In this document: positions 23,518-31,675 of the stretch, piece by piece | Layout: every line of letters begins with the position of its first letter | Numbering within the stretch: the first letter of the stretch is position 1 | Assembly (NCBI GenBank): GCA_028280105.1 | Contig: JANQML010000303.1 | Coordinates: forward strand, 1 to 40,884 | Direction of reading: 5' to 3' | Length of the DNA stretch: 40,884 nt | Source of the DNA: Desulfobacula sp. | GTDB taxonomy: Bacteria; Desulfobacterota; Desulfobacteria; Desulfobacterales; Desulfobacteraceae | Translations under genes and position numbers: made by a program | Notes under the pieces: model-generated | Told to the model about the DNA's origin: nothing | The model's database searches: none | The model's input: only the letters and a program-made list of their open reading frames with translations

Positions 23518-24792
23518 TTAATTTTCCCAAAATCCGTTAATCGCAGCGGTTAAACATCTCTCCATCGTGCCGTAAAAGATTTTGCCGTTGAACTGGGACT
23601 TCTGGGGGTTGACCTGTTTTGCAGAATCAAAGGCGATACTGCGCACCCCTTTGGGCATTTTGCCGGACACCAGTGCACAGGATCCGGCAAACAGGTTGGC
23701 CCCTGCCTTTTCCAGGATTTTAGTGTACCCGTTAATATCTGCCAGATATTTGATGGCAGGCGCCGTCCAGATATGCAGCGCAACATTCTGATTGATTTTC
23801 CTACCCTTTAGGATGGTGACACATTTGGCAATCTGCTCAAGGGAGTAATGGGGGCAGCCCAGATGGATATAGTCAACTTGCCCGGACCCTGTATCGCAAA
23901 GAAATTCTCTGACCTCATCTATATCTTTTTGTGTGATACGGATTTCCCATTTCGGTTTTTTTCCGTCAAAAGCCTGTTGTTCATCCCGGGCCTCCGGGGT
24001 AAGGCCGTGAATGTGGCATAATTCAATCCCGCCGCTGGTGGCCATGGAGGCAAAAGAGGACCTCAGCTTATCCATATCCGGTGATATACCATGACTGAAT
24101 GTTAAAAAGGGAATGGAATAGGCCGGGCTGATTTTTCCCAGATGGAACCCTAGCGAGTCCCAGTCATGGAGACTGTCAATCTTTGCATCGATACGGACGA
24201 GCATATTGGCTTTCCGCTGTTCCGGAACATGATTGCCCCAATAGGCGGTACGTCCGCACATGGCCGAACAGAACGCCGCTGCAATCCCATCAGCATTCCC
24301 GCATGCTCCCCACACCGAATTCATAAAAATAATGGTATGGGATTCCGTGCAGACATAGTGTTCCCCCATCAGAGGAATAAATCCGCTCAGGTAGGAGCAG
24401 CAGGTGCCGGCCATGCTGACGCCGGCTTTTCTGTATCTTGCCAGGTATTCTAAGTTTTCATCTGCCTCTGCTTTTGAAAATCCCAGCTTGTCCCATTGGT
24501 CAAGGTCGGTTCGAAGGGCGCAAAACTGAGAAAAACAGGCCACGTCATTGTTGAACTCAAGGGGCAGATCACTGGCAAAGTGCATTTTAGCAATGGCCTT
24601 GTCCACATCAGGTTCCTTGATTGCCTTCAGATAAAGATGATTACCCGAATAAAGCTGGGCTTTGGTTACTTTGCAAAGTCTGTTTGCCCCTAAGGCATTG
24701 GCATAGTTGACGATAAACTCCATGGATTTCTGTTTTACCGTCCCTGTATCGCCATTGAGCATTCTTTTTTCATCATCCGTAAGCTTCAACAT
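23518..24792 (-). CDS. Aconitase X catalytic (DUF521) subunit, probable cis-3-hydroxyproline dehydratase
   Basis: A 424-residue subunit with the aconitase-X layout. Starts LTDDEKRMLNGDTG; the segment around GTCCSYLSG and MGEHYVCTES (near 140-162) and NSVWGACGNADG holds cysteines that may bind an Fe-S cluster, and there is a further GCPHYSLEQI (near 320). The enzyme eliminates water from a substrate with a hydroxyl beta to a carboxylate. The small subunit follows immediately. The association with an L-proline-producing reductase supports cis-3-hydroxy-L-proline as substrate. Phosphomevalonate is less likely without isoprenoid genes nearby. Confidence 0.85.
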   Translation of the reverse strand: MLKLTDDEKRMLNGDTGTVKQKSMEFIVNYANALGANRLCKVTKAQLYSGNHLYLKAIKEPDVDKAIAKMHFASDLPLEFNNDVACFSQFCALRTDLDQWDKLGFSKAEADENLEYLARYRKAGVSMAGTCCSYLSGFIPLMGEHYVCTESHTIIFMNSVWGACGNADGIAAAFCSAMCGRTAYWGNHVPEQRKANMLVRIDAKIDSLHDWDSLGFHLGKISPAYSIPFLTFSHGISPDMDKLRSSFASMATSGGIELCHIHGLTPEARDEQQAFDGKKPKWEIRITQKDIDEVREFLCDTGSGQVDYIHLGCPHYSLEQIAKCVTILKGRKINQNVALHIWTAPAIKYLADINGYTKILEKAGANLFAGSCALVSGKMPKGVRSIAFDSAKQVNPQKSQFNGKIFYGTMERCLTAAINGFWEN

Positions 24793-24802
24793 GGGATCGC
24801 CT

Positions 24803-24872
24803 TTTTACGTAAACCGTCCGGTCCTGTTTGTACCGATTGATGACCAGGACCGGACAATACGCATCCGTAAAA
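24803..24872 (-). other. Nested RNA stem-loop between binding-protein and aconitase X genes
   Basis: GTCCGGTCCTG (24816-24826) pairs perfectly with CAGGACCGGAC (24845-24855), and an outer TTTTACG (24803-24809) pairs with CGTAAAA (24866-24872). It sits after the binding-protein stop and before the acnX start in a single operon. Probably it sets different levels of transporter and enzyme. Confidence 0.55.
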
Positions 24873-24879
24873 CGCTGAG

Positions 24880-25767
24880 TTAAATCAGGCCGTTTTCTTT
24901 CAGAAAATCGAGAACCACTTTTTTAACGTCTACTTTTTCGATATCCACTTTTGCATTGAGGTTCTGGAGAATCGGGTCGGTCAGCTTGTCGGCAAGCTTG
25001 TTGAGCAGATCTTTGAGTTCCGGATATTTGTTTAGAGTTTTCTCATTTACCACTGGTACAATCTGGTAATTGGGAAAGTATTGTTTATCGTCTTCCAGTA
25101 ATACCAAGTCATACCGTTTGATCCTTCCGTCAGTGGCATACCCGATGTTGAAATCGGCATCCCTGTTTTTTACCGCATCAAACACCAGGCCAAAATCCAT
25201 TCGTTTTACCTTGGAACGGGGTAAAGAGAATCCATAATGCTTCTGCATCGGTCCCCAACCGTCCTCTCTGGAATAAAACTCTGCGTTCACGGCGAAAATA
25301 AGATCAACCCCGTTATTGATCGCTTTGGCAAGATCACTTAGTGTGGTGATATTATATTTTTCGCTCGGGTCTTTGTGAATCGTCAGGCAATAGGTGTTGT
25401 TGGCATGGCTGGCATCCAGCCATACAATCCCTTTGGGTTTGTCCAGTTCTTTTACAAGAGCGTGTGCTTCCTCGGCAGTCAGACCCGCTGCATTTTTTTT
25501 ATGAGCAATGGTCAGGATGGTTCCGGTGTATGACCAGCAGGTATTCACCTGGTTATTTTCCAGTGCACTGCGTAACAGGGCGGTTCCCATCCCCCCTTTG
25601 TATTCGACATCAAACCCATGGTGTTCAAGATACGTGCTGGTCATGGTCCCTAGAATAATCTGCTCGGTAAAGGCCTTGGACCCTACGACAATACTTTTTC
25701 CGGCCATTGCGCTCAAAGGCATTAAGATGAACCCAAGAACGGATAACAGGCAAACTAGCTTTTTCAT
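24880..25767 (-). CDS. ABC osmoprotectant-type substrate-binding protein (OpuBC/OpuCC-like)
   Basis: A 295-residue periplasmic protein with a signal peptide at 1-22 (hydrophobic core and AMA cleavage site). The mature part begins KSIVVGSKAFTEQIILG, the hallmark of glycine-betaine/choline/carnitine-type binders of the OpuAC fold. Quaternary-amine cages are built from aromatic residues, and W/Y/F are frequent here (WSYTG near 95, YPNYQ-like segment near 222). It has a ribosome site AGGAGG. Ligand class: quaternary or zwitterionic amine such as a betaine; the exact ligand is unresolved. Confidence 0.88.
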   Translation of the reverse strand: MKKLVCLLSVLGFILMPLSAMAGKSIVVGSKAFTEQIILGTMTSTYLEHHGFDVEYKGGMGTALLRSALENNQVNTCWSYTGTILTIAHKKNAAGLTAEEAHALVKELDKPKGIVWLDASHANNTYCLTIHKDPSEKYNITTLSDLAKAINNGVDLIFAVNAEFYSREDGWGPMQKHYGFSLPRSKVKRMDFGLVFDAVKNRDADFNIGYATDGRIKRYDLVLLEDDKQYFPNYQIVPVVNEKTLNKYPELKDLLNKLADKLTDPILQNLNAKVDIEKVDVKKVVLDFLKENGLI

Positions 25768-25791
25768 GAAACATTTCCTCCTTGATTTAAA

Positions 25792-26499
25792 TTAAAATTT
25801 ATGCGGGTTAATTCCGGTGGGAATAATCACATACTCTAGGAAACTCAGTAAATTGTCAGATGCCACAGCCAACACGGCAACTATCACCGAGCCAACTATC
25901 ATGGCAGGGAAGTCAAACATGGCGATCCCCGTAAAAATGATTTCACCCAAACCGGATCCTCCGACAAGAAATGCCAAGGGAGCGCGGCTTACCGTGAGTG
26001 TAAAACTGGTTTTTATCCCGGCAAAGATAACAAACAGAGCATTGGGCAGTTCAACCTGCCAAAGGATTTGCGAATTGGTCATGCCCTGTCCTTTTGCAGC
26101 CTCGATTAATGGGGGGGATATGTCGTTAATTCCCTGATAGGTGTTGAGAAGAATCGGAATAACACCGGTCAGGGCCAAACCGGTAATGGCGGTCGTATCG
26201 CCGATCCCCATAAAGAGCATGCAGATCGCCAGAAGCGCCAGGACAGGAATCGTATTAATACCATTGATCACCTGGATGACGACGGCTCCGTACTTTTTGT
26301 AGGCAGGGCGGGTAATGAAAATTCCGGCAGCCACCCCTATAAGGGTGGCAAATATTGATGCCAGTACACTGATCTTCATATGGGCCACCGTCAGATAAGT
26401 CAGATCATTTCTAAGATCATAAAAAGAATCCAGAACCCCTGTGTGGTAGGAATAGGCACCGATGGAGAAGGCCACAACAAAGAATATAATGCTTTTCAT
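25792..26499 (-). CDS. ABC osmoprotectant importer permease (OpuBD/OpuCD-like)
   Basis: A 235-residue permease with about six hydrophobic spans and the BPD-transporter coupling loop EAAKGQGMTNSQILWQVELP (near 135). Paired with the second permease at 27640-28296, it forms the channel of the importer. It starts 16 nt after the ATPase stop. Both permeases are separate proteins, as in OpuB and OpuC, not fused to the binder as in some other betaine systems. Confidence 0.88.
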   Translation of the reverse strand: MKSIIFFVVAFSIGAYSYHTGVLDSFYDLRNDLTYLTVAHMKISVLASIFATLIGVAAGIFITRPAYKKYGAVVIQVINGINTIPVLALLAICMLFMGIGDTTAITGLALTGVIPILLNTYQGINDISPPLIEAAKGQGMTNSQILWQVELPNALFVIFAGIKTSFTLTVSRAPLAFLVGGSGLGEIIFTGIAMFDFPAMIVGSVIVAVLAVASDNLLSFLEYVIIPTGINPHKF

Positions 26500-26515
26500 T
26501 CAACACCCTCCCGTT

Positions 26516-27637
26516 TTAAGCTTTTTTGGTAACTCCCAATGCGTGGGTGATTCCCATCTGATTGATATAGCCGATATATGTACCGTTCCCGTCGACAACA
26601 GGCAGCCATGTGATTTCGTTGTCCAGCATCTTTGAAAGTGCGGTACGGCAGTCTGTTTTTAATTCGGCAACGTAACGGATAGGGTGGTGGTGATCAGAGA
26701 CTTTCCCGTCCTTGCCTTCAATATCGCTTTTGGTTACGTATCCGGTGGGATTTCCGTTCCGGCCGATAACCACAATGCGGGAATAACTCTTCTCCTCCAT
26801 CTTCTCTCTTGCTTTTCTAACACTTTCGTTACGGTTTAAAAATCCGTCCGGTTCGTTGAAATATGCATCCTCACAACTCAACACACCCAATCGTTTGATG
26901 GCACTGTCCGCCCCTACGAACGCGTCAACAAAATCATTGACCGGGTTACCCAGGATGCGGCCCGGTGTATCAAACTGTTCCAGCACACCCTCTCTGAAAA
27001 TAGCTATTTTATCTCCCATCTTAACGGCCTCATCAATGTCGTGAGAAACAAAGAGAATGGTTTTCTTTAACTTTTTCTGCATTTTTAGAAATTCGTCTTG
27101 AATCACGGCCCGGTTGATGGGGTCAATCGCACCAAAGGGTTCATCCATCAGCAGGGCCTCGGGGTCTGCGGCAAGCGCCCTTGCCACCCCGACACGCTGC
27201 TGCTGTCCACCGGACAGTTGACGCGGATAACGATCTGCAAAAACGGCAGGATCAAGGGCCATCATTTCAAGGAGTTCAACCGTACGGTCTTCGATTTTTC
27301 TTTTATTCCACTTTAAAAGCTTTGGCACCAGGCCGACATTTTCTTTAATGGTAAGATTGGGAAACAGGCCGATCTGCTGTATCACATACCCCAACTGCCG
27401 TCTCAGTTCGATGGTGTCAATTTCAGTCACATCCTTACCATTGATATAAATTTTACCGCTGGTTGGATGGATCAGCCGGTTTACCATCTTTAAAGTGGTG
27501 GTTTTGCCACAACCGGAAGGCCCGATTAAAATGCAGATTTCTCCTTTTTCAACCGTCATGTTGATCTTGTCGGCAGCAACAATATCCGTACCCTCAGGAG
27601 TCTGAAATACTTTTGTCAGATCTTCTAATTTAATCAT
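26516..27637 (-). CDS. ABC osmoprotectant importer ATPase with CBS domains (OpuBA/ProV-like)
   Basis: A 373-residue ATPase with Walker A GPSGCGKTT, signature LSGGQQQRVG and Walker B ALLMDEP, then two C-terminal CBS segments (about 245-370; SRIVVIGRNGNPTGYVTKSDIE and WLPVVDGNGTYIGYI). CBS domains in such proteins respond to ionic strength or to nucleotides and gate transport. Start 2 nt after the upstream permease stop. Transport of betaine-like solutes is the family role. Confidence 0.9.
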   Translation of the reverse strand: MIKLEDLTKVFQTPEGTDIVAADKINMTVEKGEICILIGPSGCGKTTTLKMVNRLIHPTSGKIYINGKDVTEIDTIELRRQLGYVIQQIGLFPNLTIKENVGLVPKLLKWNKRKIEDRTVELLEMMALDPAVFADRYPRQLSGGQQQRVGVARALAADPEALLMDEPFGAIDPINRAVIQDEFLKMQKKLKKTILFVSHDIDEAVKMGDKIAIFREGVLEQFDTPGRILGNPVNDFVDAFVGADSAIKRLGVLSCEDAYFNEPDGFLNRNESVRKAREKMEEKSYSRIVVIGRNGNPTGYVTKSDIEGKDGKVSDHHHPIRYVAELKTDCRTALSKMLDNEITWLPVVDGNGTYIGYINQMGITHALGVTKKA

Positions 27638-27639
27638 GT

Positions 27640-28296
27640 CTATTTTTCCTCTCTGATTCCCTTAGGTGTTAATATCTTCTGCAGATAGGCCAGGCACATA
27701 TCCGAACAGATAGCAAGGACACTCACCCCGATAATTCCGGCCACGAGCTGCCGTTTGTCTGTCTGGCTGATTCCTCTTGCAATGAAATCCCCAAGACCGC
27801 CTGCCCCGATATAGGTTGCTATGGTTGCAATAGAGATATTGACAACGACGGCGGTGCGGACACCGGCAAGAATGACGGGAGTGGCGAGTGGAATTTCGGC
27901 AAGGAACAGGCGCTGTTTAAGGGTCATGCCCATCCCGTTTGCCGCCTCTCGAAGGGCAGGGTCGACATTTTTTATGGCGGTATAGGTATTCCGCAGGATC
28001 GGTAATTGGGAATAAAAGTAAAGTGCAATTATCGCCGGTATTTTACCGATGCCGTAGCCGAACGGGGATAAAATCGGGATCAGAATACCAAAAATTGCAA
28101 GGGATGGGATGGTCAGGATAACAGAAGATGCGGTAATGACTTTTTTAGCATAGTCGTCATTGGCAGTAATTGCGATGCCGATGGGAACGGCCGTGAAGAT
28201 TGCCGGAATAATGGCAACGGATATGATAAAGACGTGCTCCCACGTTTTTTGAAGGATTAAATCCATGTTGGCTGCCATGTATTGAATGATTTCCAT
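27640..28296 (-). CDS. ABC osmoprotectant importer permease (OpuBB/OpuCB-like)
   Basis: A 218-residue permease, first gene of the eight-gene operon, with a strong ribosome site (AAGGAG). Six spans and the coupling loop REAANGMGMTLKQRLFLAEIP (near 138). The operon promoter must lie in the 28.3-28.9 kb region that holds a 12-bp inverted repeat. All gaps up to the acyltransferase are 87 nt or less and most are under 25 nt, so one transcript is likely. Confidence 0.88.
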   Translation of the reverse strand: MEIIQYMAANMDLILQKTWEHVFIISVAIIPAIFTAVPIGIAITANDDYAKKVITASSVILTIPSLAIFGILIPILSPFGYGIGKIPAIIALYFYSQLPILRNTYTAIKNVDPALREAANGMGMTLKQRLFLAEIPLATPVILAGVRTAVVVNISIATIATYIGAGGLGDFIARGISQTDKRQLVAGIIGVSVLAICSDMCLAYLQKILTPKGIREEK

Positions 28297-28477
28297 CTTC
28301 CAGCTCCTTATGCCATGATAAAGGTTCTTTCTTTCTGCAGAATCAAATCTTCTATTGCTTTAATGTAACTCCCGACATGAATGCTTACACGGTCTTGTTT
28401 ACCTCCGATATCTGTTTTCACTTTATTCTGCGGATGGTCCGTTACAGTACATGTCACAGTTCGGAATGGCTGTCAAG

Positions 28478-28545
28478 CAAAATGTAACAAAATCAATCAA
28501 AATAAATTCTAACAAAAAACAAATGAATGCAAATGTTACATTTTG
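28478..28545. promoter_or_regulatory. 12-bp inverted repeat, probable paired operators
   Basis: CAAAATGTAACA (28478-28489) and TGTTACATTTTG (28534-28545) are perfect inverse copies 56 bp apart centre to centre. They lie 182 bp upstream of the first transporter gene. The TGTAACA/TGTTACA core suggests two sites for one dimeric regulator. Confidence 0.5.
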
Positions 28546-28626
28546 TTTTGTTTCTCATTACCGTCCAAAACAACCCGCAACGCTTTTGATCACTTTGGTC
28601 CGTTTGGAATATGACAGCAGGAAACA

Positions 28627-28653
28627 AAAGGTTTAGTATGGATATAAACCTTT
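28627..28653. other. Hairpin AAAGGTTTA/TAAACCTTT
   Basis: A perfect 9-bp stem with a 9-base loop, about 300 bp upstream of the DDAH gene. No T-run follows on either strand. It could be a protein site or RNA element. Confidence 0.3.
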
Positions 28654-28951
28654 CGCCTCTGGTGGAAAACCCGGATAGGTCCTACCGAATAGATCCTATC
28701 GGTCCGGATTAAACGCTTGCTTTTTACATCAATCGGCTTTACATTCTCCCGAACCGGAAAAAGGGCCGGTAAATAGTTCCCGTGGAAACATACCCTCTTT
28801 TGCCCGGTTTCTGTGTCGGATAATAATTTTAATCCTACAAATACCCAATGTATTCATTCGGTTAAATTTTTTATCCGCCTTGAGCTTGGATGAAATTGAA
28901 CGGTTTTTACAAAAAACCGAATAGACGGATACAGATCAGGAGACATATAAA

Positions 28952-29743
28952 ATGAAACAGCATCAGACTCGTTCAACACCCTGGTTTACCCGGGCAATTG
29001 TGCGGACACCCTGTAAAAGAATGGTTGAAGGATTAAGAACCGCCGATCTGGGCATACCTGATTATGGCAGGGCTTTAAAACAACACGAAGAATATATCAG
29101 CGCCCTTCAACGTTGCGGCCTTGAGGTGATTGTTCTGCCTGCGGATGAAACTTTTCCGGATTCTACTTTTGTGGAAGATACCGCTCTTTTAACGCCGCAT
29201 TGTGCGGTTATCACAAACCCGGGCGCAGACTCGAGAAAAGGGGAGACCGTCGCCATTCGGGAAACCATTGCCGACTTTTATGAAACCATCGAAGTCATCC
29301 GGCCACCCGGTACGGTTGACGCCGGTGATATCATGATGGTCGGTAATTGCTATTATATCGGTCTTTCCGATCGTACCAACCGGGAAGGGGCGGATCAAAT
29401 GATCCGTATTCTGAACCGGTACGGCATGGAAGGCAGACCGGTTCATCTCAACGGTATGCTCCACCTGAAGACCGGGTTAAGTTATATTGAAAAGAACTGC
29501 CTGATAATGACCCGCCATTTTTTAGATGAACCGGAATTTAAGCGATTCCGGCGATTGGAAATCAGCAGCGCGGAAGCGTACGCGGCCAATTCCGTCTGGA
29601 TCAATGACCGGGTCCTGGTGCCCCAAGGATTTCCCGGGGCCCGGGCTCTGATCGAATCCGAAGGGTATGAAACCCTTTGTATCGATACCTCTGAATTTCG
29701 CCGGATTGACGGTGGGCTCAGTTGCTTGTCTCTCCGGTTTTAA
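28952..29743 (+). CDS. Dimethylarginine dimethylaminohydrolase (DDAH)-like amidinotransferase-superfamily enzyme
   Basis: A 263-residue protein of the guanidino-group-modifying fold. Visible DDAH marks are PDSTFVEDTA (near 69), DAGDIM (near 122), HLNGMLHLKTG (near 169; catalytic histidine in HLKTG) and the C-terminal GGLSCLSLRF (catalytic cysteine). DDAH hydrolyses N-omega-methylated arginine to citrulline and a methylamine. Good ribosome site (AGGAG). It is divergent from the betaine-type transporter operon. Arginine deiminase activity is possible but the length and the ending favour DDAH. Free methylamines would be produced. Confidence 0.85.
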   Translation: MKQHQTRSTPWFTRAIVRTPCKRMVEGLRTADLGIPDYGRALKQHEEYISALQRCGLEVIVLPADETFPDSTFVEDTALLTPHCAVITNPGADSRKGETVAIRETIADFYETIEVIRPPGTVDAGDIMMVGNCYYIGLSDRTNREGADQMIRILNRYGMEGRPVHLNGMLHLKTGLSYIEKNCLIMTRHFLDEPEFKRFRRLEISSAEAYAANSVWINDRVLVPQGFPGARALIESEGYETLCIDTSEFRRIDGGLSCLSLRF

Positions 29744-29753
29744 CCGGCAGGTT

Positions 29754-31016
29754 TTAAACCTTTTTTGCAATGGCTTCAAATTCGGTTTCGACATTTAAAA
29801 AAACATCCACAATATCCGGATCAAATTGGATACCCCGGCCTCTTTTAATGATCTTAACCGCTTCCTGATGAGAGTAAGCCTTTTTATAGACCCGTTTGCT
29901 GCGAAGGGCATCATAGACATCTGCAACTGCCATCAATCTGCCGGAAAGCGGAATATGCTCTTTTTTTAAACCCAGCGGATACCCGGAGCCGTCCCATCTC
30001 TCCTGGTGAGAGTATGCCATCTCTTTGGCCATTTTCAGAAAAGAGGTGCTCCCAAGCGTTTGTTCCGGTTTCATCAGAATATCCCGGCCGTAAACAGTAT
30101 GTTTTTTAATGGCATCATACTCATCAGGAGTCAGTTTTCCCGGCTTGTTAAGGATGTGGTCCGGAACCCCTACTTTCCCGATATCATGGAGAGGAGAAGA
30201 ATTGACCAGCAGGGTCACCTGCTTTGTATCCAATGAACCTCTATATTTGGGGTGATCCAGGAGTTGCTCGGATAACAGCCGAATATAGTTCCGGGTGCGT
30301 CTGATATGTTTTCCGGTTTCAGGGTTATTGAATTCCACCAGGGAGGCCAGACAGTCAATGGTTACCTGTTGTGTGAGAGACAACTCGTTTACCCGCGTTT
30401 TCAGATCCTTCAAGGTGTTTTCCAGTCCCTGGATAATAATACCGGTTGAAATGGTAACAACCGACACCAATAATATGAAATTTCCGGTGATGACGACCCA
30501 GGTCAGTTCATTGTCCGCGGTAAAGAGCTGCCAGTTTATATAACCGGCTCTTTCAAAAATCAATACCAGCAGAATAGAGAATATAGACAGGATAAGCGAG
30601 CAAATACCGGATCTAAATCCTTGAAAAAGGATGCTTAAGATGGGGAAAATGAACAGCCAGAGCGCGCCTGCCCCGTATGGGCCCAGCTTTATCAGCAGAT
30701 ACAGGGACAAAATATATACGCCGTATATCAGTCCGTTACTCCTGAATTTATAGGTCAGTTGCGGCTTGAAAAATAAAAAAAACGCCCATATCAGCAATAC
30801 GGTATCCAGGATAATGATATCCCAGAGTTGTTTTTCATATGCGGCAAAGACGCTGGGCAGGTATGCAAATGTCGTGGCCAGGATACTGGTTAAAATAATA
30901 CCCAGAAAGATTCTTTCCTGGAAATATTTCAGCCCCTCTTCGCGTTCTTTCAGGTGAAATGATAAAAACCGTTGTATTCTGGGGTTGAGCCGATTTACTT
31001 CAAAGTATGCCATCAT
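29754..31016 (-). CDS. Membrane HD-GYP domain protein, probable cyclic-di-GMP phosphodiesterase
   Basis: A 420-residue protein. Residues 35-200 are about six hydrophobic spans (a sensor-like membrane domain). The rest is an HD-GYP domain: HIRRTRNYIRLLSE (near 237), HDIGKVGVPD (277-286), SHQERWDGSGYP (336-347, GYP 345-347) and VADVYDALRSKR. The metal-binding histidine before the Q of the GYP segment reads S-H-Q instead of the common H-H-E. The domain normally cleaves cyclic-di-GMP. It is convergent with the DDAH gene and divergent from the PAS/CheB-CheR/PilZ gene set. Confidence 0.85.
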   Translation of the reverse strand: MMAYFEVNRLNPRIQRFLSFHLKEREEGLKYFQERIFLGIILTSILATTFAYLPSVFAAYEKQLWDIIILDTVLLIWAFFLFFKPQLTYKFRSNGLIYGVYILSLYLLIKLGPYGAGALWLFIFPILSILFQGFRSGICSLILSIFSILLVLIFERAGYINWQLFTADNELTWVVITGNFILLVSVVTISTGIIIQGLENTLKDLKTRVNELSLTQQVTIDCLASLVEFNNPETGKHIRRTRNYIRLLSEQLLDHPKYRGSLDTKQVTLLVNSSPLHDIGKVGVPDHILNKPGKLTPDEYDAIKKHTVYGRDILMKPEQTLGSTSFLKMAKEMAYSHQERWDGSGYPLGLKKEHIPLSGRLMAVADVYDALRSKRVYKKAYSHQEAVKIIKRGRGIQFDPDIVDVFLNVETEFEAIAKKV

Positions 31017-31369
31017 GGAACGAACCTGCCTGTCTCTGGTTTATTGTTAATCTGTTTCGGACAGATAATTACAATAGGTGATTATAGGAATATCGGCAAA
31101 AATAAGCAATCATTTAGAAATAGGGAAGGGCACCGGGTATTTTCAGGGAATATAAGCGTAATATCCTGTTTTATTTTTTTCATATACGAAGTTCATTTGA
31201 TTATATCTGTTTCTTTATTATAACAGCTTGTTTCAGCCTTGCAGGACAACATTCAAATCTGCTTTACCCTTTACTTTGGTAAACGGTGGCTGCAAATAGC
31301 CGGAAAACAATATTTCACCTTGCAAGGGTTTTCTGATATGATGATAAGATAGTTTTATCATGTGGAAAG

Positions 31370-31396
31370 GGTTATCTGTTTTTGTTTCAGATAACC
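31370..31396 (+). other. Perfect hairpin just before the promoter
   Basis: GGTTATCTG pairs with CAGATAACC around a 9-base T-rich loop. It ends two bases before the candidate -35 box, so it may be a protein-binding palindrome or a terminator of upstream reading. Confidence 0.4.
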
Positions 31397-31398
31397 AA

Positions 31399-31427
31399 TT
31401 GACAGGTGATACAATGTGGCATAATTT
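31399..31427 (+). promoter_or_regulatory. Candidate sigma-70 promoter
   Basis: TTGACA (31399-31404) and TAATTT (31422-31427) with a 17-bp spacer. It lies about 250 bp upstream of the PAS gene, so a long leader would result. Confidence 0.45.
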
Positions 31428-31675
31428 ATAGGCGAAGATGGGTAAATAAATTAAGATAATTTTATTTTAACAGAAGCTGTGGTGGGATAAATACCTTATC
31501 CGGCAGGCTGAAGCAGAATATGAAACTTAAGTTTGGAAAAATTTTTTGATCAGTAAAATAGTTTACGGACTTATCATGATCCAACCATTATGGTGTGTGT
31601 GCCGTTTTATAGTGGACACAAAAAAGGAGTTTTTCAGACATTGCGGAATTGAATATTCAATATCGGGAGGTAATG

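Larger units (their letters stand above)
28297..28951. other. Divergent control region between the transporter operon and the DDAH gene
   Basis: 655 bases without a credible gene. It holds the inverted repeat at 28478-28545 and the hairpin at 28627-28653. A second weaker inverted pair (GATAGG/CCTATC) lies near 28675-28700. A possible binding or attenuation role is not resolved. Confidence 0.6.
31017..31675. other. 659-base gap, regulatory, no gene
   Basis: AT-rich, without a credible frame. It holds a hairpin (31370-31396) and a good sigma-70-like promoter (31399-31427) in the plus direction for the PAS/CheB-CheR/PilZ set. Confidence 0.6.
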
